Program-made: the position numbers and the translations under genes
Part shown: one piece after another, positions 53,181-61,971 of the stretch
Layout: each line of letters starts with the position of its first letter
How positions within the stretch are numbered: position 1 is the first letter of the stretch
NCBI RefSeq assembly: GCF_024436055.1
Contig: NZ_JANFNH010000001.1
Location: 124,001 to 188,000 of the forward strand
Direction: 5' to 3'
Origin: Streptantibioticus rubrisoli
GTDB lineage: Bacteria > Actinomycetota > Actinomycetes > Streptomycetales > Streptomycetaceae
Length of the DNA: 64,000 nucleotides
The notes under the pieces: model-generated
What the model was told of the DNA's origin: nothing
The model's input: the letters and a program-made list of their open reading frames with translations, nothing else
Databases searched by the model: none

Positions 53181-53290
53181 CTGACGCGATGCTCTGCGCG
53201 CTGTTGACTATTGCAGAGTGAGCAACACCCTCAGGCGTGTCGGGATCTCCCGCAGTGGATGGTCCCCCTCGGTAGGTCCCGGCACTGAGC

Positions 53291-53320
53291 GAGCCCCTTC
53301 CCGGACGCGGGAGGGGGCTC
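53291..53320. terminator. Hairpin near the right end of the element
   Basis: GAGCCCCTTCCCG / CGGGAGGGGGCTC, 12 of 13 pairs, 3-4-base loop. The surrounding ~280 bases before the right repeat contain no recognisable gene; three phased GGA-R-Y-AAC motifs lie at 53368, 53389 and 53400. Confidence 0.6.
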
Positions 53321-53460
53321 ATGCCGTTTCGGGGGAGAAATGGGAGACGATCTTGCCCGCGCAACCCGGAACAACACCGATCCAGCGCGGAGCAACCCCG
53401 GAGTAACGCAGCGCTGACCAGCAGCGGAACTGAGTTGGCGCAGGGCCAGCCCAGCCGACA

Positions 53461-53546
<86 letters not shown>

Positions 53547-53566
53547 GCGATTGGGGCGGCAGGACG

Positions 53567-54388
53567 CTACTGCTGGGTGATCGGTTCCTGCAGTTCGGTG
53601 ACCATGCCGTCGAGGTCTTCGGGGCAGGCCAGGGTCACTTCGCGGTTCGGCCCGGCGGTGCGGTAGCCCGCATCCTCGATCCAGCGGGCCAGCGCCTGGT
53701 AGGTGGGCAGGCAGTCGTCCATCGAGCCGCGATGGACGATCGTGGCCGCCTGCTCCACCTCCGGAAGGTCGACCACCGCGAAGTCGAAGGCATCATCGGG
53801 CTCGACGTTCACCGGAAGACCGGCGTGGACGATGACGCTTTCCCCGTCCCCAGCGTCCTCGTAGTAGGCGGTCGCCGGACCGACCGGAGTGACCCCCGCC
53901 CGGTCCAGGGCCGAGCACAGTTCGGCGTACAGTTCGCGAACGACCGGGCCGATCGACAACGGCTCCAGGGTCTTCGCGGTACCGGTCATCTCCGCGACCC
54001 GCACGGCGGGAATGCGCTTGATCGTCACTTCTTCGCTGGGCATGGTCCCCTCGCTCTCAATCATCCGGAGCCGCGCCTGGACGTGCGCCAGTCGAGCCGT
54101 GTCCGTCGCGATCTGGGTCTGGAGCTCAGCCTGCCGCAGCGTGAGCATTCCGCGCAGTTCCCCAGCGGTGACGTGATCGTCGAGGATCTGCTGGACCTGC
54201 TGCAGGGTGAATCCCAACTCCTTCAACGCGACGACGCGGTTGAGCCTGGACAACTGGCCCGCCTCGTAGGAGCGGTAGCCGGTCGCGGGGTCGACGTGCG
54301 CGGGCCGGAGCAGTCCGATCGCGTCGTAGTGACGCAGCATGCGGACCGACACCCGACCGTGCCTGGCGAAGTCTCCGATACTGAACAT
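53567..54388 (-). CDS. MerR-family regulator with GyrI-like effector domain
   Basis: 273 residues. MerR HTH at the N-terminus (F-S-I-G-D-F-A-R-H-G-R-V-S-V-R-M-L-R-H-Y-D), a dimerisation helix (L-T-L-R-Q-A-E-L-Q), then a GyrI/BmrR-type ligand domain from about residue 118. Such proteins sense hydrophobic cations or drugs and remodel an overlong promoter. Exactly such a promoter precedes the gene, so it probably activates itself on ligand binding. Confidence 0.9.
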   Translation of the reverse strand: MFSIGDFARHGRVSVRMLRHYDAIGLLRPAHVDPATGYRSYEAGQLSRLNRVVALKELGFTLQQVQQILDDHVTAGELRGMLTLRQAELQTQIATDTARLAHVQARLRMIESEGTMPSEEVTIKRIPAVRVAEMTGTAKTLEPLSIGPVVRELYAELCSALDRAGVTPVGPATAYYEDAGDGESVIVHAGLPVNVEPDDAFDFAVVDLPEVEQAATIVHRGSMDDCLPTYQALARWIEDAGYRTAGPNREVTLACPEDLDGMVTELQEPITQQ

Positions 54389-54399
54389 GGCGTCTCCGG

Positions 54400-54430
54400 G
54401 TGTAGGCCCTCACACGATGTGAGGGTCAAG
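54400..54430 (-). promoter_or_regulatory. MerR-type promoter with 19-bp spacer and operator
   Basis: On the minus strand TTGACC (54430-54425), exactly 19 bases, TACACC (54405-54400). Between them is the perfect dyad CCCTCACA-3-TGTGAGGG (54408-54426). A 19-bp spacer holding the dyad is the hallmark of MerR-activated promoters. The start codon is only ~12 bases beyond the -10. Confidence 0.7.
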
Positions 54431-54462
54431 CATCGGCCACCACCGCACCGGCTCCGGACGCG

Positions 54463-54492
54463 GTGGTCAAGCCTGAGGTGGTCAAGCCTGAT
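54463..54492. repeat. Tandem 15-bp duplication
   Basis: GGTGGTCAAGCCTGA twice in a row, in the non-coding DNA between the MerR promoter and the FUSC terminator. No other structure seen there. Confidence 0.6.
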
Positions 54493-54587
54493 CCGATTCC
54501 CGGAGCGACGACGCGAACTCTCCGGCCCGCCAACCTCCTTTCGTACGGGGGTAGATGTAATGGCCATCCGTCAGCTATGCTGATGGT

Positions 54588-54622
54588 GTTCGGGCGCCGC
54601 TTCCCCCGTGCGGCGCCCGAAC
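54588..54622 (-). terminator. Terminator after the FUSC-family gene
   Basis: Perfect 13-bp stem GTTCGGGCGCCGC / GCGGCGCCCGAAC, 9-base loop, directly beyond the stop at 54624. Confidence 0.8.
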
Positions 54623-54623
54623 C

Positions 54624-56684
54624 TCACTTCTCCCGCACCGCGGTTGAGGGCGCCCGTACCGCGTGCGCCAGGTCCTCCAGTGCTTCCGTGACCAGTTCGG
54701 CCGCCCGCGCCAGGACCGGGTCGGCGGTCCGTTGGCCCGCGGAGCCCAACTGGGCCTGAACAGGCTCCCGTTGCCGGATCGCCGCTGACATGGATGCCGC
54801 CGTGGAGCGCACCGCCTCGGCGAACGCGTCGGCTTCCGGAAGCGGGGGTGCGTCGCGGGGCGGTAGGTGGGCCTCCAGGAGCATTCCGCCGCGGGCCATC
54901 AACGTCAGTGCGTCCTTGGCGAGTTCGCTCGCCCTGGGCGACAGGCCGCGATGGCGCACCGGCTCGGCGCGGGCCCGGCCAACGGCCTGGTCCCAGGCCA
55001 GCCGGGCCGAGCGGAAGTCCAGCAGCGCCTCGCGCACCCGGCGGTGTCGGCGGCGGTCCGCCGGGTGCGCGTAGCAGGCGGCCACCTCCGCCGTGTACCG
55101 CCCGGTCACCTCGAGCCAGTCGGCCAGCCGCTCGCGCAACCGCGGCGTCTCCCAGGCCGGGAAGACCGCGTACGCCGCCATGGCCAGCGCACCGCCGATC
55201 AGCGTCAGCAGCACCCGGTCGGTGACCGCCTCATGCCAGCCGACACCGATCATGCCGAGCAGGAAGACCACGTACGCCGCGATGCACGCGGAGGTCACCG
55301 CGTATCCGGTGCGCAGCAGCAGGTACATCAACCCCAGGCAGCACACCGCCAGTCCGGCGCACACCAGCGGCCCGGGAGCGGCGAACCGCATCACCGCACC
55401 GGCCACCACCAGCCCGGCCAGCGTTCCGGCGAACCGCGCCACCCCGCGCGCGTACGTCTGGGAGAAGTCCGGCCGCAGCACCATCGTCGAGGTCACCGGC
55501 GCCCAGTAACCGTGCCCCAACGGCAGGGCCCGGCCCAGCAGATAGCCGAGCGAAGCCACCACCGACAGCCGTATCGCGTGCCGCAGCACCGGGGAGTCCC
55601 AGCGCATCTCGCGCCGCACCGCCCGTACCGCGAGCGGCAGGAGCTTCGGCACGGTCGGCCGCAGCAGCGCGCCCTGCACGGCCGCCTGGTCGGCGGCGCT
55701 CGGGCCGTTCGCCTCCTCGACGGCCTCCTCGAGCAGCGCGGTCAGCCGTCCGGCCGCCCGCCGCGCCGGACCCGTCAGCGGCGAGCCGCCCTCCGGCTCC
55801 TCCAGGGCCGCGGCGGTCCGGCTCGACAGCCGCACCGGGCGGCCGGTACGGATCGCGTGCGCCACCGCGTCCAGCACCTCGGCGGCGCCGCCGAGCAACT
55901 GGCGGGCCCGGTCCCGTTCCGGACCCTCGGACGCCGCGCCCAGCGCCGGATCCGCCAGCGAAGCGAGCACCGGTCGGATCCGCTCCGCCACCGCGCGCCC
56001 GCCGCGCAGTTGGGCCGGGCGCCGCCGGGCCTGCCGCGGGGTCACCGCCGCCGCGCTGCGCGCCGTCATCATCGGCTCGGGTTCGAACGGCGCCATCGGG
56101 TCGTGCCGCAGTCGCCGCGCGTAGTCCGCCACCGTGGCGAACGCCTCGGCCAGCGCGTCGCGTTGGGCGCCCCACCGGCGGATCGGGAAGAGGACGATCA
56201 ACGCCGCCTGCACCAGACCGCCGAAGGCGATCACCCCGGCATGGCCGAGCGCCCCCAGCACGCTGGTGGGCAACGTCACCACGACCAGCATCACCGTGAC
56301 CGTCAGCGCGGCGACCACGCCGCTGGTGGGTCCCAGCGCCCAGGCCGTTCCGGCGCCCAGCGACCACAGCGCCAGCAGCGCGACGAACGCGCCGGTGCGG
56401 CCCGCCGCCAGGTATCCCAGGAAGGTGCTGACCGCGAGCCCGCCGCCGGCGGTGAGCGCCAGCACCGGGCGCGGCCGCCAACTGCGCTGGAAGGTCGCGA
56501 TTCCGGCGGCGAACGCCCCGAACGCGCAGGACGCGGCGAACGCCGGTGTGGTCAGCCACAGGGCCAGCGCGATGACCACCGCCACTCCGGCGGCACCGCG
56601 CAGGGCGGCCAGCGGCTCCAGCTGGGCCCGCTCGACGGACAGTCCGGAACGGACCGCCTCGCGGAGCGAACGCTGCCAGGTCAT
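54624..56684 (-). CDS. FUSC-family integral membrane protein (aromatic-acid exporter-like)
   Basis: 686 residues. Two halves, each with about five to six hydrophobic helices (residues ~25-175 and ~370-510), separated and followed by long Ala/Arg-rich cytoplasmic helices: the FUSC/AaeB arrangement. The second block has G-Y-L-L-G-R-A-L-P-L-G-H-G-Y-W-A-P-V-T, the conserved FUSC signature. Related proteins export aromatic acids or are of unknown transport role. ATG 56684. Confidence 0.86.
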   Translation of the reverse strand: MTWQRSLREAVRSGLSVERAQLEPLAALRGAAGVAVVIALALWLTTPAFAASCAFGAFAAGIATFQRSWRPRPVLALTAGGGLAVSTFLGYLAAGRTGAFVALLALWSLGAGTAWALGPTSGVVAALTVTVMLVVVTLPTSVLGALGHAGVIAFGGLVQAALIVLFPIRRWGAQRDALAEAFATVADYARRLRHDPMAPFEPEPMMTARSAAAVTPRQARRRPAQLRGGRAVAERIRPVLASLADPALGAASEGPERDRARQLLGGAAEVLDAVAHAIRTGRPVRLSSRTAAALEEPEGGSPLTGPARRAAGRLTALLEEAVEEANGPSAADQAAVQGALLRPTVPKLLPLAVRAVRREMRWDSPVLRHAIRLSVVASLGYLLGRALPLGHGYWAPVTSTMVLRPDFSQTYARGVARFAGTLAGLVVAGAVMRFAAPGPLVCAGLAVCCLGLMYLLLRTGYAVTSACIAAYVVFLLGMIGVGWHEAVTDRVLLTLIGGALAMAAYAVFPAWETPRLRERLADWLEVTGRYTAEVAACYAHPADRRRHRRVREALLDFRSARLAWDQAVGRARAEPVRHRGLSPRASELAKDALTLMARGGMLLEAHLPPRDAPPLPEADAFAEAVRSTAASMSAAIRQREPVQAQLGSAGQRTADPVLARAAELVTEALEDLAHAVRAPSTAVREK

Positions 56685-56829
56685 TCCCGGATCATAGGGA
56701 TGATCCCTATGAAACAGATAGCACCCCTCGGCGGCGCACGGCGGAAAATCCCGGCTGGAACCGCGACCGGAAGCATGTGGAGTACATCAACTGGCGCGGC
56801 AGGCGCCGACCTTCTGGTTCAATGGCGTC

Positions 56830-56958
56830 ATGGCCAGCTTGAATGACACCGCGACGGGTCGCAGTGACCTTGAGCCGTTCTGGCCGTCTCGGCAGGCGCA
56901 CGACTTCGACCGCCTGTGTTGCCGCGCGAACCGCGCGCGGGCCCACGCCCACGGCTGA
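56830..56958 (+). CDS. 42-residue Cys-Cys peptide upstream of winged-helix gene
   Basis: From ATG 56830 to TGA 56958: T-A-T-G-R-S-D-L-E-P-F-W-P-S-R-Q, then H-D-F-D-R-L-C-C-R-A, and an Arg/Ala/His end. There is no Shine-Dalgarno; a TTCAAT box ends 6 bases before the ATG, so it may be leaderless. It lies 84 bases before the winged-helix gene and may be a leader peptide or small partner. Coding look is moderate. Confidence 0.45.
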   Translation: MASLNDTATGRSDLEPFWPSRQAHDFDRLCCRANRARAHAHG

Positions 56959-57042
56959 CCCGGAAACGGCCACCGCCGTCGGTACGGCCCGGCCCCGCGC
57001 ACGACGTCCGCACGTCCCTTCGCGCGAAAGAGCCGAGACCCC

Positions 57043-57579
57043 ATGCCGAACATCTCCAGCACCCACACCCTGCACGCTTCCATCCCGGCCCGCCAGCGGC
57101 TGCGCGCGGTACGGCCCGACGAGGTCGTTCCGGCGCCGGACTTCCTGCCACCGGGCGCCACCTGGATCCCCGCCCCCGGGCATTCGCTGCCCGCGGCCGC
57201 CGGGCAGCCGCCGATGGTCGGCTACCTGGTACTGGTCCCCGCCGACCAGGCCCCGCCGACGGAGGCGGCCGAACCGCCCGGTTCCGGCGACCCGATCCTG
57301 ATCGACCACGAACGCCGTACGGCCAGCATCGACGGGCGCGAGCTCGACCTGACCTACCTCGAGTTCGAGCTGCTGGCGCACCTGGTGGCCCATCCGCACC
57401 GGGTGCACACCCGCGACCAGTTGGTCAACACCGTCTGGGGCTACGGCCACGTGGGTGACGGGCGCACGGTGGACGTGCATATCGCCCGGCTGCGCCGCAA
57501 GCTCGGTCCCGAGCACCGGGCGGGCATCGTGACCGTCCGCCGGGTCGGGTACAAGTACGCGCCGCTCACCGGCGACTGA
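57043..57579 (+). CDS. Orphan OmpR/PhoB-type winged-helix protein
   Basis: 178 residues. The C-terminal ~90 residues are a response-regulator DNA-binding domain: L-D-L-T-Y-L-E-F-E-L-L-A-H-L, R-D-Q-L-V-N-T-V-W-G-Y, D-G-R-T-V-D-V-H-I-A-R-L-R-R-K-L, V-R-R-V-G-Y-K-Y. There is no receiver domain or phospho-Asp; the N-terminal half is Pro/Ala-rich with one hydrophobic strand (M-V-G-Y-L-V-L-V-P). No kinase nearby. It probably regulates without classical phosphorylation. Confidence 0.85.
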   Translation: MPNISSTHTLHASIPARQRLRAVRPDEVVPAPDFLPPGATWIPAPGHSLPAAAGQPPMVGYLVLVPADQAPPTEAAEPPGSGDPILIDHERRTASIDGRELDLTYLEFELLAHLVAHPHRVHTRDQLVNTVWGYGHVGDGRTVDVHIARLRRKLGPEHRAGIVTVRRVGYKYAPLTGD

Positions 57580-57589
57580 CCGCACGCGA

Positions 57590-57627
57590 CGCGGTGCGGG
57601 GCCGTGACCATGGCGGCCCGCACCGCG
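57590..57627 (+). terminator. Terminator after the winged-helix gene
   Basis: Perfect 11-bp stem CGCGGTGCGGG / CCCGCACCGCG, followed by TTGTT, 11 bases past the stop. Confidence 0.7.
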
Positions 57628-57724
57628 TTGTTGGTGCGGGGTCGCCCGGGCGGGGAACCATAGCCGTGGGGTGGGCGTCCTGAAGTCCATCACCCGCTCC
57701 GACCGGCTTAAGGATGCGCCAGCG

Positions 57725-57856
57725 ATGAACGAGGACGCGGATCGCTCGACCCCCGACGGCACGCGCTCGCCCGACGCGCCACAGGAGCGTGAGGCGGTGC
57801 CGCGGCAGCAACGGGTGGATGTGCGGCGGCGGTTGATGGCGCTGCGCCGCTGGTAG
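57725..57856 (+). CDS. Possible 43-residue hypothetical protein
   Basis: ATG 57725 to TAG 57856; acidic start (M-N-E-D-A-D) and Arg-rich end (V-D-V-R-R-R-L-M-A-L-R-R-W). AAGGA lies 10 bases upstream. The rest of the 57628-58095 stretch shows nothing gene-like. Weak evidence; it may be chance. Confidence 0.25.
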   Translation: MNEDADRSTPDGTRSPDAPQEREAVPRQQRVDVRRRLMALRRW

Positions 57857-58095
57857 GCCTCCCGGCGGACCGGTCGGCGTCCCGCGCCCCGGGGCCGCGC
57901 GGCGCGTTCGGCGGCTGCGGTGATGTGTCCTGCGCTGGACCGCGCCGTCGGGCTTGCTCGCCGATACCACGGGACGCCCCGCCCACTGCCCGAAAAGCGC
58001 CGTCGGCGTGGCCGACCCCGTGCCCCCGCCGAAGGCCCTGACGTCGTAGCCTTACCCCCGCGTTCACCCGCGACGTGGAAGGCGAGGCGCCACCG

Positions 58096-59322
<1,227 letters not shown>

Positions 59323-59330
59323 CCAACCGG

Positions 59331-59364
59331 GGGGCGCCCGGCCCGGTCGCGGTCCGGGCGCCCC
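59331..59364. terminator. Hairpin between convergent fahA and G1 peptidase genes
   Basis: Perfect 11-bp stem GGGGCGCCCGG / CCGGGCGCCCC followed by TT, 8 bases past the fahA stop and 30 bases beyond the stop of the leftward peptidase gene. Confidence 0.7.
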
Positions 59365-59394
59365 TTGCGGTTCCACGGTAGCGCTGGGCGGCCC

Positions 59395-60156
59395 TCAGTA
59401 GCGGATGACGCTGGGCCGTTTGGCGGGCGCGTGCGGGGTACGGGCGGCGGCGCCGCTCGGCGTCATGGAGAACGAACCCCCGGACAGCGGGCCCGGCGCG
59501 TAGCCGCCGCTGGTGAACGCCTGCGGGTTCGTCGCGTCGAGCGACTGGCCGTCCACCGTCACACCGGAGAAGTCCAGTTGGCTGAAGGACGGATAGCTCT
59601 GGGTGGGGGACTCTATGACCGCCTCGGCGCTGACGTTCTCCGCGGCCAGGTCCTTGTCGACGTGTTCGGTCCAGCCCTTGGTGTTGTCGGTGAGCGTCAG
59701 GGTGTAGCTGCCGCCGCCGTTGGAGACCACTGAGGCGGTGATGCTGTCGCCTTCGGAGACCGGGTCGTTCCAGTACACGGGGGCGGCGGGGTACATCTCG
59801 TACCAGGCGGAGAGCACCGGCGAGCCGCTGGAGCAGTCGGTCTGCACACCGGTCTGCTCCACGGTCTGCGAGCCGTAGCCGTCCAGGCCGATCCAGGGGG
59901 CGAACAGGTCGCTGCTGCTGTTGCAGGTGACATGCGGTTCGGTCCAGGAGCCGCTTATGGTGCTGAAGCTTCCGGTGGCGACATAGCCGCCCCAGTTGCT
60001 GTCCTGGAAGCGTCCCGCGTGCGGGCCGAAGCCCGTACCGGAGGCGGCCGCTGATGTTCCGGCACCCGCCGGGATCACAGCGGCGGCGAGCAGCAGACCC
60101 GCGGCTGCCGCCCGGCCGGTGAAACGATTGCGTCTGGTTCCTGCATTCGTGCCCAT
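59395..60156 (-). CDS. Secreted G1-family (eqolisin) acid peptidase
   Basis: 253 residues from ATG 60156, AGGAGA 7 bases upstream. Signal peptide N-R-F-T-G-R-A-A-A-A-G-L-L-L-A-A-A-V with A-A-A-S cleavage. The mature part is an eqolisin beta-sandwich: W-G-G-Y-V-A-T-G near the start, W-I-G-L-D-G-Y, catalytic Gln101 in V-E-Q-T-G-V and Glu182 in A-V-I-E-S-P. The Gln/Glu dyad works at low pH. A propeptide is short or absent. Divergent from a putative regulator gene. Confidence 0.87.
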   Translation of the reverse strand: MGTNAGTRRNRFTGRAAAAGLLLAAAVIPAGAGTSAAASGTGFGPHAGRFQDSNWGGYVATGSFSTISGSWTEPHVTCNSSSDLFAPWIGLDGYGSQTVEQTGVQTDCSSGSPVLSAWYEMYPAAPVYWNDPVSEGDSITASVVSNGGGSYTLTLTDNTKGWTEHVDKDLAAENVSAEAVIESPTQSYPSFSQLDFSGVTVDGQSLDATNPQAFTSGGYAPGPLSGGSFSMTPSGAAARTPHAPAKRPSVIRY

Positions 60157-60407
60157 GTACCGGTCTCCTGTGGGGGATGGAGTCGATGTTCGGGGGCCTG
60201 TCAGACCGGGGTTCATCGTGGGTGTGGCCTGCGTGAACCCTCAAGAGTCAGGGGCCAACCGGAACCCGCCATGGCGAGAACATGACACAATAGCGGGTGG
60301 TGGCGGGTACCGCTCGTCGAGCTCGGCCCGCCCGGAACCGAAGGGCGGTCAGGGTGTTCCCAGCCGGTTTCCACGCGGTGTCAGGCGGAACCCACTGGTC
60401 GGCGCCC

Positions 60408-61376
60408 ATGCGCGCGGCCTCGGGCGGTCTGCTCGAAGGCCTTGGCATTCCCGAAGCGGAACAGAGCACCTACCTACGTGTCCTCGCCTCTCCGCACTGT
60501 ACGGCAGCTGGTCTCGCCGCGGAGCTGGGCGTCACCGCCGACCGCGCCGAGCGGCTGCTGGCCGCGCTCGCCCAACACGGCCTGGTCACCCGGCATGACG
60601 GCATCCCGGTCCGCTGGTCGGCGGCGGCGCCCGATGTCGCCGTCGAGGCGCTACTGCTACGCCGGGAGGAGGAACTGCTGCGCACCCGCGGCCGGGTGAG
60701 CGAGCTGATGCGGGCCTACCGGCGGGCCCAGCAGCCGCACGCGGCCGATCTGGTGGAGGTGGTCACCGGCACGGCCGCCATCGCCGAGCGCTGGCGCCAG
60801 ATGCAGGACGGCGCGCGGCGGCACCTGCTGCTGTTCGACAAGCCCCCGCACATCTCGCGCACCGACACCGAACTGGAGCGCTCCCTGCTGACCCGTGGAG
60901 TGCGCGTCCGCGCGGTGTACGAGGCGGGCTCGGTCAGCGCCCCCGGCCGACTGGCCGAAATACGCCAGGTGGTCGCGGCGGGGGAGGAGGCGAGGATGCT
61001 GCCGGAACTGCCGTGCAAGCTGGCCATGGTGGACGACCGCTGGGCGATGCTCCCGGTGGCCACCGGATCCGAACTGCGGGCCGCGGTACTGGTGCGCGCC
61101 TCGTCCCTGCTGGACGCGCTGACCGGAATGTTCGAGGCGTACTGGCACCGGGCGGTACGGGTGCCGGACGCGGGCGGCCCGGCGTTCGGCGCGGAGGACC
61201 GCAGGGGGGAACTCCTCACGCTGCTGTCGGCCGGGTTCACCGACGACAGCATCGCCCGCCAGTTGGGCGTCTCGCCGCGCACCGTCCAGCGGTGGGTGCG
61301 CGAGGTGATGGACGCCCTCGGCGCACGGACCCGGTTCCAGGCGGGCATCCAGGCGGCCCGGGCCGGACTGCTGTAG
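60408..61376 (+). CDS. TrmB-like / LuxR-type helix-turn-helix regulator
   Basis: 322 residues from ATG 60408 (an upstream open frame makes the start uncertain; no clear ribosome site). N-terminal winged helix like TrmB (Y-L-R-V-L-A-S-P-H-C-T-A-A-G-L-A-A-E-L-G-V), a middle effector-like region with L-L-F-D-K-P-P-H, and a C-terminal LuxR HTH (L-L-S-A-G-F-T-D-D-S-I-A-R-Q-L-G-V-S-P-R-T-V-Q-R). Such double-HTH regulators are common in Streptomyces. Divergent from the G1 peptidase gene, a possible target. Confidence 0.82.
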   Translation: MRAASGGLLEGLGIPEAEQSTYLRVLASPHCTAAGLAAELGVTADRAERLLAALAQHGLVTRHDGIPVRWSAAAPDVAVEALLLRREEELLRTRGRVSELMRAYRRAQQPHAADLVEVVTGTAAIAERWRQMQDGARRHLLLFDKPPHISRTDTELERSLLTRGVRVRAVYEAGSVSAPGRLAEIRQVVAAGEEARMLPELPCKLAMVDDRWAMLPVATGSELRAAVLVRASSLLDALTGMFEAYWHRAVRVPDAGGPAFGAEDRRGELLTLLSAGFTDDSIARQLGVSPRTVQRWVREVMDALGARTRFQAGIQAARAGLL

Positions 61377-61402
61377 TTCCTTACCGTTCATCAGGACTTG
61401 CC

Positions 61403-61433
61403 AGGAGTTCACCTTATGGGGTGAATGTCTCCT
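61403..61433 (+). terminator. Hairpin after the regulator gene
   Basis: AGGAG-TTCACC / GGTGAA-TGT-CTCCT: 11 pairs with a 3-base bulge and TTATGG loop, 26 bases past the stop. Confidence 0.5.
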
Positions 61434-61971
61434 CGGGGAGCGGCGGGCGAAATTATTTCTTGAGGAATCCTGCGTAATTCCGGAGTGCGCTTGGTGGCCC
61501 GCCCGACGGTATGACGCGCTGTCAGTTCACGGTCGCCGTACTCCCCATTGCCTGCCCTTGGTGAACGCATTACCGCAGGTAGTCGCAGTTGGGGCCGAGT
61601 CTGTCGGGCTCGGCGCGCCGCCCCGGGCGAGCCGTTACGAATCCCGAACACCCCTTCCCTGATGGCCGCGTGGCCTGGTTACATGGGTGTTTCACGGCCT
61701 ACGGGGCGGGATCGCGACCTTGTCCCGAGGCGGTTCGGTCGGCTAGCTTCCTGAGCGCCAGACACCACTCAACGGGGTGGCAGTTCGCCTCGCATGTCAT
61801 GGGCATGCTTGTCTCCTGCCGTCCGCGTGCTACCCCCACCCCTGGCGTGCCCCCATCACGGCAGGGCGCAGCACACGTGCGAGTGGCGATTCCCGGGACA
61901 GCGCCGGGTTCGGTTCCACCCCCCTGGGTGGCCTTCAGCGCTGTCCCCATCCCCCCAGGGAGGGCCGTTCA
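61434..61971. other. Long non-coding leader region of the S53 peptidase gene
   Basis: About 540 bases with no credible gene. It holds a GGAAT-8-ATTCC dyad (61464-61481) and a 10-bp stem GGGACAGCGC / GCGCTGTCCC (61895-61904 with 61938-61947) enclosing an inner CCACCC/GGGTGG hairpin, just before the ribosome site GGGAGGG. The folded leader may control translation of the peptidase. Confidence 0.45.

Noticed and set aside
53050-53460. Integrase remnant near the right att copy
   Set aside because: I read all frames for tyrosine- or serine-recombinase motifs and found none; only a terminator and short phased motifs are visible.
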